64,000 nucleotides of DNA from Tricholomella constricta (taxonomy: Eukaryota > Basidiomycota > Agaricomycetes > Agaricales > Lyophyllaceae): positions 1 to 64,000 of the forward strand of contig JAACJP010000070.1 in NCBI GenBank assembly GCA_013368375.1, read 5' to 3'. Under the pieces are notes generated by a model. That model had not been told where the DNA came from. It did no database searches and saw nothing but the letters and a program-made list of their open reading frames with translations. Of this stretch, positions 11,623-21,686 are shown piece by piece. The position numbers were made by a program, and so were the translations under genes. Position 1 is the stretch's first letter, and each line of letters begins with the position of its first letter.

Positions 11623-14600
11623 ATGACAACAACTCCCACATCCGGAAAGAGCCGAACTCCGGTCCTCGAGGATGCGCTCACAGCGCATCCTCCATCACAA
11701 CTTCCACTGCAACCAGTGGAAGTCGGATCAGTCGCTGGTGGACAAAGTTCACCAGCGCAGAATACACTAGGAGTAGAATCGGAGGAACTTTGGCCAATAG
11801 CAAGCACCAATGTGCCTGGGAGCTTGGCCGACGAATTGGCCAGGTCACATCGACCTGGCCCCACGGCGGGAAGCAGATGGCCAGACAGCCGTCTGTCGAA
11901 TAGAGCGTTCGGGGCGTCCACCCTGAGCATAATCAAGATGGAGTCGGACGAAGACGACTTGTCCGACCCCGAGGCTAATGAAGAAGAGGCCAGCGAAAGG
12001 GAACTGCTTGCGCTTCAAGTGAAGCAATTCTGGGACACCACCGATGTGGTTAGCGAGCATCGGCGAAGGCGACTGGAGGAACGAGCGGATAGGCTCGTTC
12101 TGCGATCTACCGGAGCACAATCCGTTGGAGAAATGGTCGCACAAGCATATGCCGACCGATACTTGGAAGCGCTGTCCGTAGTAGTTACGGAATACAGGAA
12201 GAAGTACCCTAAGGGAACTTCGAATTCAGCAGTCAGCTCGATCGCTGGGACGCCTGTACCTAAGAAAGCCTCGTTCAACAAAGGAAAAGGTCGTTGGGAT
12301 GACCTCTTCACTCCTCAAGCAGTGGCTGCCGGATCGAACCAGCCTCTTGATGAGGCTGCCATGGCAGTATCGGCGCTGCATCAAGCGCGACAGTTAGGAG
12401 AATCTGACGACGATTATCGTCGTCGGTCTGCGGCAGCGAAGCGCGAAAGAATGACTCGTGAAGAGCATCTTGCGCAACCACAGGGATCCAAATGGGCCCC
12501 TGTTAGTGAGTCTACGTTAGACCCACCCACGGAACGTAAGTATACAACCACGCAAGCAGCTGGCGACGAAAGCGCGCCAGCTATTCAAGTACCTATGGAT
12601 GCGAAGGATGGCCGTGTTCCATTAGCGAAAGATTGGAACAACCGAGTCGCATATCAGCGTTTGAGAAACGCTGATTTATCACGGAGCAAGTTCACGAATT
12701 ATGATGATCAAGGAGTCGTCTTCGAAGGACATATGCCCGTAGATGAGATGGCGAGGCAATGGGCCTCGCAAACTCAAGGTTCGGATGGTGGACTGGGAAA
12801 TGGGGCCGTCGGAAAACATAATACGACGGCGACGGCTAACGGCCGTCAAGACATGCGGGTTCGTATAAATGAACCCACTTCACACGCTCAGCCTCGATTT
12901 CAAAGTCGAGGCTACTCAATGCCTGACCCGATTCGCAGGAGTCAATCAATTGCGGACGGAATATATGCTGCTGGAGAGCAGCATAAAACTAAGATGCACG
13001 AACGGTTGCATCAACTGATACACGAGCGACTGGCTGTACGCCTATCGCTCCCTGATGGTATGAAATCTCGCCGTGCGGACTCAAAGTCCGTAGGCACTTA
13101 TAGTGGAAGCGCCAAGTTTGGCGAATTGGAAGAATGGCTAGCCAGCCTTGTCGTGATGCTAGCCGTGAGCCAGTTTGGAGGAGCAGAACGCGACCAAGAG
13201 CGCGTTCTGATAACATCTGAGTTCCTTGATGGTGAAGCTCGGAAATGGTATAATCGCCATGTTATCCATGTGAACCGCGAAAAGCAGTCCTGGACGTTTG
13301 AAGACGTCATACTAGGGCTGTACGATCGGTTCGTGCTGCCTTCAACCATGCAGGATGCTCGTAACGACTTTAACGCCGTTACCTATTCGGCGAGCAAAGG
13401 CATACAAGGTCTGTATGACGACCTTGTGGATCATGCCATGAACATGGCAGCAAGAACGGATGATTGGACGTTCCTGGAGAAATTTCTCAAAACACTTCCG
13501 CGCGATATGCGGAAGGCATTATTCGATGACGGGCTATCACCTGAAATCAATACAGCCCAAGAGTTCCTAGCGGTGGGCCTAGCACTTCAAGCCACCCAGA
13601 AAACGGCTGATTACTTTGAGCGGACCATAACCGCTCAGCGAAGTCAACCGAGCCAAATGCGGAAACCAGATGGAGGGCGAGTAAACGCTCCACACAATAC
13701 TTTCAACAGGCCTCGACGGGTGTATGGCGCAGTAAATGAAAAGCCATATGTCAAGCCAGCGTATCAGGATCAACCTGGACGTGGAGAGCAAAAGCCCCAC
13801 GTCGAAAAACCAGCGATGAAGACAGGAGATCGTCCGCGTTACGATCAACCTAAAAACCACGATCATCACAACCATCCTCCGGGGGAAGTGTGCTTTAATT
13901 GTGGAAAACTAGGGCATTTTGCAAAAGATTGCAAACAGCCCAAGAAACAGCGAGCGTTCCTAAGGGCCGCACGTACAGCGGCACCTGACGCGGCAAGTGA
14001 GGCAGACGATGAAGACACGTCTCCTGAGGACCCGGACGGACGAGACAATGGACGCCCTGATACAGAGGCGGACAATGAAGACGAAGGCGATGAGTTCGTA
14101 GACATGGAGGTCTACGAAAATGAATACTATGCTCGGGACGATGAGACCGAGCGTATGTTTGCAATGACAGAAGTAATTGCGTCAGAAGAACGCAATGATA
14201 AACCACCAGTTCGCAAAGTTAAAGTGCGGACGGGTAGGGACAAGATTGCTCGTCCCGTAGTTCCGATAAAGGACAAGGAGTGCCTGGTCACCTACATTAA
14301 TGTAGGTGGACATGAGGCTTGGACCCTTTGGGATTCCGGGAGTACAACTACCGGACTTACGCCGTCATTCGCTCAAGTGGCCGATATTCGAGTATTTCCG
14401 CTGGAGGATCCATTAATCCTCCAGCTCGGGACTAAAGGAAGTCGGGCCACAGTAAACTTTGGTACGACGGTGGAAGCCGCTCTGCCAGGGTTTAAAGGCA
14501 AGGTTTACATGGACCTTGCTAACTTTGATCGATACGACGTGATTATAGGCACGCCGTTTATGCGCGCAAATAACGTTGTGCTGGACTTTAACCGTGACGA

Positions 14601-14703
14601 AGTGGTCGTCAATGGAGTCGCTATACCAGCGACTAAGGTAAAAATGGAGGATACCGATGGCCGAGCTAGACGCCATCGGTCATTGGAGAAACGAAGAGAA
14701 TGA
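11623..14703 (+). CDS. Gag-protease polyprotein of element B
   Basis: 1026 codons from ATG 11623 (reading MTTTPTSGKSR), chosen because the homologous ATG exists in A; the frame is open further up into the LTR. Retrotransposon Gag core at residues ~490-690, CCHC zinc knuckle CFNCGKLGHFAKDC at ~757-770, then a long acidic linker. A retropepsin-like aspartic protease follows with active site DSGS near residue 904 and the flap/ILG-equivalent segment VIIGTPFM downstream. The frame stops at UGA 14701-14703 followed by CUA, and the same frame continues as pol. Function: particle assembly, RNA binding and polyprotein cleavage in the cytoplasm. Many short inverted repeats lie inside the coding sequence, for example ACTTCCACTG (11700) pairing with 11714-11723. 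Confidence 0.95.
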   Translation: MTTTPTSGKSRTPVLEDALTAHPPSQLPLQPVEVGSVAGGQSSPAQNTLGVESEELWPIASTNVPGSLADELARSHRPGPTAGSRWPDSRLSNRAFGASTLSIIKMESDEDDLSDPEANEEEASERELLALQVKQFWDTTDVVSEHRRRRLEERADRLVLRSTGAQSVGEMVAQAYADRYLEALSVVVTEYRKKYPKGTSNSAVSSIAGTPVPKKASFNKGKGRWDDLFTPQAVAAGSNQPLDEAAMAVSALHQARQLGESDDDYRRRSAAAKRERMTREEHLAQPQGSKWAPVSESTLDPPTERKYTTTQAAGDESAPAIQVPMDAKDGRVPLAKDWNNRVAYQRLRNADLSRSKFTNYDDQGVVFEGHMPVDEMARQWASQTQGSDGGLGNGAVGKHNTTATANGRQDMRVRINEPTSHAQPRFQSRGYSMPDPIRRSQSIADGIYAAGEQHKTKMHERLHQLIHERLAVRLSLPDGMKSRRADSKSVGTYSGSAKFGELEEWLASLVVMLAVSQFGGAERDQERVLITSEFLDGEARKWYNRHVIHVNREKQSWTFEDVILGLYDRFVLPSTMQDARNDFNAVTYSASKGIQGLYDDLVDHAMNMAARTDDWTFLEKFLKTLPRDMRKALFDDGLSPEINTAQEFLAVGLALQATQKTADYFERTITAQRSQPSQMRKPDGGRVNAPHNTFNRPRRVYGAVNEKPYVKPAYQDQPGRGEQKPHVEKPAMKTGDRPRYDQPKNHDHHNHPPGEVCFNCGKLGHFAKDCKQPKKQRAFLRAARTAAPDAASEADDEDTSPEDPDGRDNGRPDTEADNEDEGDEFVDMEVYENEYYARDDETERMFAMTEVIASEERNDKPPVRKVKVRTGRDKIARPVVPIKDKECLVTYINVGGHEAWTLWDSGSTTTGLTPSFAQVADIRVFPLEDPLILQLGTKGSRATVNFGTTVEAALPGFKGKVYMDLANFDRYDVIIGTPFMRANNVVLDFNRDEVVVNGVAIPATKVKMEDTDGRARRHRSLEKRRE

Positions 14704-14779
14704 CTAAAAGTAACAGTAGAAGATGACGATGATCCTGATAATGAGGGTAGGCCGATAAACAGCCTACCGAAGGATCATC
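14701..14779 (+). promoter_or_regulatory. Probable stop-codon readthrough signal between protease and pol
   Basis: UGA at 14701-14703 is followed directly by CUA. This is the type II readthrough context known from several plant viruses and mammalian genes. Downstream lies a two-part stem: GATGATCCT (14728-14736) pairs with AGGATCATC (14771-14779), enclosing GGTAGGC (14746-14752) with GCCTACC (14762-14768). Protease and pol share the frame with no other stop. Element A has the same UGA-CUA (6864-6869) and inner stem; its outer stem has one mismatch. Confidence 0.75.
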
Positions 14780-17700
14780 CAGCACTTTTATTATCCGAGG
14801 AAGAGTTTCAAGAAACTCTTAAGGAGGGGGATAAGCCACCTCCGAAGAAGAGAAAACCCCAACGACGACAGCAGAAGGCACAAAACGAGCCTTCGAACGA
14901 ACGAGCACAGGTTGACGAGCCATGCGAAGAACATCAGCGCGATAATGAAGCGCGTAAGACGAGCGGGGCCGACAAGGATACGGAATCAGAGCCGTATACG
15001 AATACGAGTAATCGATCATTTTGGGATAGACCAAATCCACATCCACAATATGAGTGGATGTTCGACCCACGGATGCCGCAAGAATGGAACGCAGTAATAG
15101 CGTCAATGCGGGCTCACGAAGGAAGAAATGTAGGCACGCGAGGACAAGCGTACCGAAATCCACGGCCTGAGGAAGTATCGGAGCCAACGGAAATGAATTT
15201 TCCGGTGAATATACAACGGGCTAAACGGCCGTTGTATCGGTTACCAGTGAAGGATGAGAGTGACTTTGCTCTCGTAAAACTACGAGCTAGGTTTGATGTT
15301 AAACCTAGCAATAAAGACACAGCGCACATTCGCGCTGCAAGAACGGTGAACAGAAAAGGTAAGGCACCCAATGGAGGCCTTACCGCGGAAGATTATCCAC
15401 GACTTCGCCAGCAATGGCATGACGAATTCGAAGATATGGTGGGTGGTACGAAACAACAGCTACCACCCTGGCGGGAAGTCAATCACGAGATTACTCTCAT
15501 CGATGATGAGAAACAGTACCAGTACCACGCGCCGAGGTGCCCAATGTCCCTTCGCGAGGAATTCTACGCGAAGGTCAATCGGTATACGGATTCTAAATGG
15601 TGGGAGCCTCGTTCGGTGAAGCAAGCAGCGCCGCTGCTATGTATCCCAAAAAAAGACGGCTCCCTGAGAACACCCTTGGACGCACGGCAGCGTAACGATA
15701 ACACGATCAAGGACGTTACGCCCTTGCCAGACCAGGAAGTTATTCGCGAAGATGTCGCTAGGGGAAAAATACGGTCCAAAATTGACTTAACGGATGCGTA
15801 TGAACAAGTACGCATCCTTGAAAAAGATGTACATAAAACCGCCTTCGCAACGATAGCGGGAACATACATCAGTAACATCATGCAAATTGGGGACTGTAAT
15901 GCTCCCGCGACATTTCAACGATTAATGACGTCCATCTTTCGGGACGTCATTGGGAAGTTCATGCATGTATACTTGGACGATATATTCATATTCTCGAACT
16001 CTATTGAGGAACATGAAGACCACTTGCGAGTTGTGTTCGAACGATTACGCGAACAATCGCTCTACCTTAAATGGAAGAAATGCGAATTGTATTCGGATCG
16101 CGTTGATTGCCTTGGTCATATTATTGACGACCAAGGAATTCACCCTGACGCCGACAAACTGGCACGGATCCGTGACTGGAGGATACCACGGAATTACAAC
16201 GATATCCAACGATTCGTTGGACTTGTTAACTATCTGGGACAGTTTCTCCCAGATATATCTGCATACACTGGTCCACTAATGGCGATGACCGAGAATGGGT
16301 CGCCATTTTATTGGAGACCAATTCATCAGCGATGCTTTGAAATGATAAAGCATATATGCTGCACAACGCCAATTATTCGGCCGATTCAACCGAAGACAGG
16401 CGAACCAATTTGGATTATCTGTGACGCCTCCAAGTCAGGCGTCGGTGCGATGTATGGACAAGGACCTACATGGATCCAAGCCCAGCCGGCTGGATTCATG
16501 TCCAAAAAATTCACTAATGCACAGCAGAATTATGCTGTGCATGAACTCGAGACCTTAGCTATTCTCGAAGCGTTACTTAAGTGGGAGGATAAACTTGTGG
16601 GCTATAAAATCCACATCATTACCGACCATAAAGCCCTCGAATTCTTTAAGACCCAGGTGAATTTATCACCTAGGCAGCGTCGATGGATGGAATACATGTC
16701 GCGATTTAACTTCGACATAACCTATGTGAAAGGCGAACTGAACAAAGTCGCCGACTGTCTATCGCGATACTTCGAGAGCGATAACCATCAAGATCGTTAC
16801 GACGTCCACGACTTCGTAGCTGCTGATGCTAGAATCGATCCTACTGGTGAAGATCTACCAGTACCACGATACCATGAAATCGTGGAAAAAGTAGTTGAGA
16901 TTCGAGCGATGAAAGACGTAGAAATACGTCGAAGCAAGCGTCTTCAAGAACGCCAGGAGGATCGAGATGTCGAGGCTCAGATAATGGAGGCTGCGGCACC
17001 AAGTACCGCATCCGGAACATCGTCACACCCTCAGAAAAGCATGAGTCCAACCGAACGGGAACGTACGGTCGGAGATATTGTCCTCGGGAGGGACACAGTT
17101 TCTCCTCCCCCAGACAAAACGGATGAAAAGATCCGTCACGACGTTATCCTTGGATACCCAAAGGATAAACTATTTTCAGTTATTCTCGCTAACCCCAGGG
17201 ACTTTCGTACGTTCACCACGAAAGACAATCTCATTTGGACCACGAACGCTATAAATGATAGCGTTCTATGTATACCGCGAGAACCCGAGCTCATCACCAC
17301 AATTATTGAGCAAGCCCATAAAACTATGGGCCATTTCGGTGCCGAACGGACTACTGAATATATTCGACGATGGTATTGGTGGCCATCACTAGCCACGACC
17401 GTGCGTACGTTTTGTAAAATGTGCGAGTACTGCCAGCAGATCAAGACGTCGAATCAAAAACCGTCAGGGAAACTACACTCCCTGCCAGTACCAACTAAGC
17501 CTTGGGATTCTATCGGAATGGACTTTATCGGTCCATTTCCAGAATCAAAGGGATATAATTACCTATGGGTAGTAATTTGTCGTATGACGAGTATGGTGCA
17601 TATGATACCCATACATACGACGATGACAGCAGCCCAATTATCATGGGTATACTTACGGGAGATCGTCAGGCTCCATGGCCTGCCAAGCTCGATCGTAAGC

Positions 17701-18603
17701 GATCGAGACTCTAAGTTTACTTCACGCTGGTGGCGCGAACTACATAAGTTATTAGGAGCTAAGCTCCTAATGTCGACATCTTTCCATCCTCAGACGGATG
17801 GACAAACGGAGCGAGCCAATCGTAGTATTGGCCAGATATTTCGTGCCGTTGTGAGGCATGACCAAAAGGATTGGGTAGATTGTATACCCATGGCTGAGTT
17901 CGCGATAAATGCGAGCGTATCGGCTACTACCAAGTTCGCTCCATTTGAGCTGAATAGTGGATACATGCCGTCCATGTTGAAAGAGATACGCTCAGACAGC
18001 GTAATACCGAAGGGAATTCGAGAGTATGCGGAACGCGCATTGCAGAATATAGCGGAGGCGCATGACGCTATAATCGAAGCGCGCGTATTTCAAACGCGCG
18101 AGGCAAACAGGCGCCGATCCGCTGGTCCAGAAATAAAGGGGGGAGACTTGGTGTATTTATCCACCAAGAACTTGAACCTCCCCAAGGGACGCGCCCGTAA
18201 ATTGTGCCCGAAATTCGTCGGGCCCTACAAAGTGCTGAAGGCCATGCCAGACACGTCGAACTATACGTTGGAATTACCTACGGCACTCATGGAGCGCCGG
18301 ATACATCCAACATTTCATATATCGATGTTGCGCCCATACTACGCAACGAATGATACAATGTTCCCTAATAGAACTCATCCGGAGCCCTACGATTTTGGGG
18401 CGCCGGATAATCACGAATGGTTTGTAGAAGATATTTTGGGCCATAGATGGACCCAAAATAATACTGTGGAATATCAGGTTAGGTGGAGCCTGGGAGACAC
18501 CACCTGGGAACCGCACACCAATTGTAACAAGTTAGCGGCACTGGATCGCTACTTGGAACTACAAGGGGTGAAGAGCGCGTCGAGATTACCGCGACGAACC
18601 TAG
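14704..18603 (+). CDS. Pol polyprotein of element B (RT, RNase H, integrase, chromodomain)
   Basis: 1299 codons after the UGA; the first Met is 118 codons in (15058). Reverse transcriptase with FDD-class motif YLDD at 15970-15981 (residues ~305-308 from that Met). RNase H has IICDASKSG and ITDHKALEFF. Integrase has the zinc finger HKTMGHFG...CKMCEYC and a DDE core (MDFIGPF, IVSDRDSKFTS, and the E in HPQTDGQTERANRS). The C-terminal chromodomain (EWFVEDILGHR...VEYQVRWSL...TWEP) is expected to direct integration to chromatin. Expression most likely needs readthrough of the preceding stop, giving a Gag-Pol minority product. An internal start at 15058 would still include RT but lose the N-terminal linker, and is less likely. 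Confidence 0.95.
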   Translation, partial: LKVTVEDDDDPDNEGRPINSLPKDHPALLLSEEEFQETLKEGDKPPPKKRKPQRRQQKAQNEPSNERAQVDEPCEEHQRDNEARKTSGADKDTESEPYTNTSNRSFWDRPNPHPQYEWMFDPRMPQEWNAVIASMRAHEGRNVGTRGQAYRNPRPEEVSEPTEMNFPVNIQRAKRPLYRLPVKDESDFALVKLRARFDVKPSNKDTAHIRAARTVNRKGKAPNGGLTAEDYPRLRQQWHDEFEDMVGGTKQQLPPWREVNHEITLIDDEKQYQYHAPRCPMSLREEFYAKVNRYTDSKWWEPRSVKQAAPLLCIPKKDGSLRTPLDARQRNDNTIKDVTPLPDQEVIREDVARGKIRSKIDLTDAYEQVRILEKDVHKTAFATIAGTYISNIMQIGDCNAPATFQRLMTSIFRDVIGKFMHVYLDDIFIFSNSIEEHEDHLRVVFERLREQSLYLKWKKCELYSDRVDCLGHIIDDQGIHPDADKLARIRDWRIPRNYNDIQRFVGLVNYLGQFLPDISAYTGPLMAMTENGSPFYWRPIHQRCFEMIKHICCTTPIIRPIQPKTGEPIWIICDASKSGVGAMYGQGPTWIQAQPAGFMSKKFTNAQQNYAVHELETLAILEALLKWEDKLVGYKIHIITDHKALEFFKTQVNLSPRQRRWMEYMSRFNFDITYVKGELNKVADCLSRYFESDNHQDRYDVHDFVAADARIDPTGEDLPVPRYHEIVEKVVEIRAMKDVEIRRSKRLQERQEDRDVEAQIMEAAAPSTASGTSSHPQKSMSPTERERTVGDIVLGRDTVSPPPDKTDEKIRHDVILGYPKDKLFSVILANPRDFRTFTTKDNLIWTTNAINDSVLCIPREPELITTIIEQAHKTMGHFGAERTTEYIRRWYWWPSLATTVRTFCKMCEYCQQIKTSNQKPSGKLHSLPVPTKPWDSIGMDFIGPFPESKGYNYLWVVICRMTSMVHMIPIHTTMTAAQLSWVYLREIVRLHGLPSSIVSDRDSKFTSRWWRELHKLLGAKLLMSTSFHPQTDGQTERANRSIGQIFRAVVRHDQKDWVDCIPMAEFAINASVSATTKFAPFELNSGYMPSMLKEIRSDSVIPKGIREYAERALQNIAEAHDAIIEARVFQTREANRRRSAGPEIKGGDLVYLSTKNLNLPKGRARKLCPKFVGPYKVLKAMPDTSNYTLELPTALMERRIHPTFHISMLRPYYATNDTMFPNRTHPEPYDFGAPDNHEWFVEDILGHRWTQNNTVEYQVRWSLGDTTWEPHTNCNKLAALDRYLELQGVKSASRLPRRT

Positions 18604-18731
18604 AATGTGGCGCGGTCATGTGACCACAGCGATCAAGAAAATTACATAACCATCAAAAGTTATGACAGAAGGTTAAATATGTTTGGCGCTAGACGCGCAA
18701 CCGATTTTCAACCCTCTCAACACAAACCAAC

Positions 18732-21686
18732 ATGTACCCCAGCCAAGTACCAACCTCCAGCAACGACGCGATTCGGGGCGGCGACAGCCGCACCGACCAG
18801 CAAAATTTGAACCCGGGGCCGAGTTCAAGTGGGGAGGGAGCGCAGGGGCGCGCGGAAAATGCGCCCCTGCCCCCAACTTACATGGGCTCGCAGCCCCAAT
18901 TATACCAATATCCTCCGGTTGGCCATATGAGCCAACCGCCCCATCAGGGGCAACAAACATTTCCGACGGTTGGCCATATGAGCCAACCGCACCACCAAGG
19001 GCAACAACCACCTATGGGTGGTTTTTACCCGCCAGGGCTGGCATTCCAACAGATGCCATCAATGGCGGGTTTCATGGGGTACCCGCAACCGACGTGGTAC
19101 CCCCAAATGCCCATGCAGCCTGTACCGCACAATACGCGGTACAACGAATCGGAGAAGATGGAGGTAGACGACCAAAGTCGTCTGCAAGCAAATGTCCCGC
19201 CGGCGCAAGTGGTGCGCGGCGAACCGGTGCGGCAACATGTTGCACCGAATGCAGACGACAAAGCGTCGTCGGCGTCGAGTTCGCGGAGGATGGCAGACGA
19301 TCGTAGAGTATCGCCTGCGTCAAGTTCGAGGAGACCATTCGCAGACGATGGTCTCCTTTCTTCTCTCTTGGATCGATTGGAAGACGCGGGTATTCACCGC
19401 GAATTTTGTGATTTCTTGGACGATGGAATGGCGCAGCTGGTTATAACCCAGCTGCTTGATGCATACGATGGAGTTTGCGCGGATTTGAGACGCGTGAAAG
19501 CGAGAGAAGCGGCCATGGCTGAGCAACTCAGCCTGGCAAGAAAACGGCCGGCAGTAGCATTGCCGGATCGCGGGGAGGGACCATCGTCCCGACCCATAAA
19601 AAGGCAGCAAATGGAGGTGCGTCGAGAAGAACGCACCTCATACGAGCCGCGACGACAAGAGAGGAGCGAGCCCAGGCGTCCGGAACGACGCCTGGAACAG
19701 GAGAATCGGCGGTACAACCGCCACCCCGACCAGGAAGTGTGGCGTGACGAACGCCCACTTGATTATGGTTCTCAACGGGAAGAGCGCCGAGAGGATCAAG
19801 GGACGCGCGAAGTGCGCCCCTTACCTGCTCGAGAAATCGAGCGCACGGCGTCGACATCGTCGACGTCAGCGGAAGCAAAGCCGCAAAACCTATCCGGAGC
19901 GTTACCGCCCCCGGGAGAAAGCCGGGTGCGGAACCCAGAACGAGGTTCTCAGAAGAAGGAACCTGTTGGCAAATATACTTTGCCAGCGCCAGCCCCTGCA
20001 CCACCTAGTACGATGGTGCAGCCCCCAACGCCGCCATCCAAAGGCAAACAGAAGGCATCGGATCCATATGCCGAGGCTATGGATGAATCGGACTGGGGCG
20101 AGTCGTCTGACGACGACAAGCCTGTCAGCAAGAAGAAGGCTGCCGGGCAAAAGCAGCATCGCGAGAATATGGCTCGCAAAGCTGAGAAGGAGATGCCGGG
20201 GCGGATCCCTGACGAGCTCGGGGTGGTCTTCATCAACGACCGCCACGAGAGGGACAACCGTTTTTGGGATATGCTAGTGCGGACGATATATGTATCGTCC
20301 GCCCAGAATCGTGCCTACGCACTAGGCACCGCAGCGCGAGTGTCCGAAAGCGAGTTGGGGACGGGACACAATTCTCGTCCCCCATCGGGACGGCTATATG
20401 CCGTCGCACCACGCGGGTTCCCAATGAACCCTCGTGAAGTTGATCAGTTGTATGCACTGATCAACGATCGGCGCCCCGGCGTGACGGATGAAGAGCGGGC
20501 AGAGGCCTTTATGCTCTTTAGGGAGTTCCGGCGAGTCTCCCTCTCGGTAGCGCCCCATTTGCGCGACCGATCCATGGCTCGAGCAGCCATGGATGAATTT
20601 AGAAGCGTCAACCGACCATTCGATACACGGTCACCCATTTGGCAGGCCGCGCCAATTAGGCGGCCTGGGAGGGCATTCGAATATAGGCCGGACAAGCCTA
20701 CACGAGGCGCTGGCCTGCCTCAGCCAGGCCCCGACCATGCCCTCGATGTCGAGCACTGGTGCCGACATATGATTCACCATGGGCGTATTGGTTCAAAGAA
20801 CCAATACGGAGGAATCATCATGGACTACCGGTTCCGCGTACATAGGCGCGGAACTTGGGGATACTTGTTGGCGAATGTACTAGCGCCAACTACCCACAGC
20901 ATGCGGTCATGGTTCATGCGACTTTTCGCGACCATTACTGCGCGGCCATACCTCTACGCAGAGGCTGTGGCTGCCTATAACGAGGCCAACCCAGATCGGC
21001 CTTTCACACCGATCGAAGGCCCTGAGGTTACCATACCTCGCATCCAAGTGATCCCTCCGGAGGTGCGGATCACTGAACAAGGTGTCTTGCAACACCTTAT
21101 CAACATTGGTATTCCAGTAAGTTGGATACACCATAGCTACACTTATGGTCTACATTATTTGGACCATAACTACTCTAACTCAGGTCCCTATAAGGACCTG
21201 TTCCGCAATGTTGACGACGATCGAGTTCGTCGTCTAGATGAAATGGGTGTTCCGCCCGCCATCCCTGAGTGGGATGGGTGGTACCATCCCACCACCGACG
21301 ACATCACGCGCATCCAAACACTGATGCACGTGGAATTCCAGACCGAATCACTAGACTGTCTAGTGAGTTCGGAATGGATGTTTGTGGGTGAAGACCCACA
21401 CTTCCGAGGACTCCGTGTTCGGGTGGGGGAATATCTCCCCCCAGGCCTGCATCACCCAGCTTCATCGGGATCGACGTCCATCAACGTCGAAATGGCGGAC
21501 CCGGCGGCAGCTATACCTGCCCCCGCGACACCCTCCACAGTCGTGGCAGCTCCAACTGGAGCTACCGAAACCCAAGTGGACCCCGTGTCGGCCCTTACAG
21601 GGCCTTTATCACTGGCGGTGATTACCACCAGCCAGGGTCTGGTGGACAACAACACCACCGACCCCGACACAGTGATGGAGTCATAG
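18732..21686 (+). CDS. ORF3 of element B, unidentified 984-aa protein
   Basis: Starts 128 bp after pol. The N-terminal ~130 residues are Gln/Pro/Met-rich with repeats of VGHMSQPPHQGQQ. Residues ~280-400 are extremely Arg/Glu-rich. A basic stretch SKKKAAGQKQHRENMARKAE near ~470 could be nuclear targeting. The last ~480 residues look globular and are the best conserved between A and B (for example DVEHWCRHMIHHGRIGSKNQ, GLHYLDHNYS). No signal peptide, membrane helix or known enzymatic motif was seen, so an envelope protein is unlikely. Differences from the A copy are largely silent, which suggests selection on the protein. I do not recognise the family. Expression route (spliced or subgenomic RNA, reinitiation) is unknown. 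Confidence 0.85.
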   Translation: MYPSQVPTSSNDAIRGGDSRTDQQNLNPGPSSSGEGAQGRAENAPLPPTYMGSQPQLYQYPPVGHMSQPPHQGQQTFPTVGHMSQPHHQGQQPPMGGFYPPGLAFQQMPSMAGFMGYPQPTWYPQMPMQPVPHNTRYNESEKMEVDDQSRLQANVPPAQVVRGEPVRQHVAPNADDKASSASSSRRMADDRRVSPASSSRRPFADDGLLSSLLDRLEDAGIHREFCDFLDDGMAQLVITQLLDAYDGVCADLRRVKAREAAMAEQLSLARKRPAVALPDRGEGPSSRPIKRQQMEVRREERTSYEPRRQERSEPRRPERRLEQENRRYNRHPDQEVWRDERPLDYGSQREERREDQGTREVRPLPAREIERTASTSSTSAEAKPQNLSGALPPPGESRVRNPERGSQKKEPVGKYTLPAPAPAPPSTMVQPPTPPSKGKQKASDPYAEAMDESDWGESSDDDKPVSKKKAAGQKQHRENMARKAEKEMPGRIPDELGVVFINDRHERDNRFWDMLVRTIYVSSAQNRAYALGTAARVSESELGTGHNSRPPSGRLYAVAPRGFPMNPREVDQLYALINDRRPGVTDEERAEAFMLFREFRRVSLSVAPHLRDRSMARAAMDEFRSVNRPFDTRSPIWQAAPIRRPGRAFEYRPDKPTRGAGLPQPGPDHALDVEHWCRHMIHHGRIGSKNQYGGIIMDYRFRVHRRGTWGYLLANVLAPTTHSMRSWFMRLFATITARPYLYAEAVAAYNEANPDRPFTPIEGPEVTIPRIQVIPPEVRITEQGVLQHLINIGIPVSWIHHSYTYGLHYLDHNYSNSGPYKDLFRNVDDDRVRRLDEMGVPPAIPEWDGWYHPTTDDITRIQTLMHVEFQTESLDCLVSSEWMFVGEDPHFRGLRVRVGEYLPPGLHHPASSGSTSINVEMADPAAAIPAPATPSTVVAAPTGATETQVDPVSALTGPLSLAVITTSQGLVDNNTTDPDTVMES

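Noticed and set aside
15114..18516. Several minus-strand open frames within pol of B and A
   Set aside because: They mirror the strong pol reading frame; no independent evidence.
18732..21686. ORF3 as an envelope gene making A/B retrovirus-like
   Set aside because: No signal peptide, transmembrane helix, furin-like site or cysteine pattern; composition suggests a nuclear or cytoplasmic protein.
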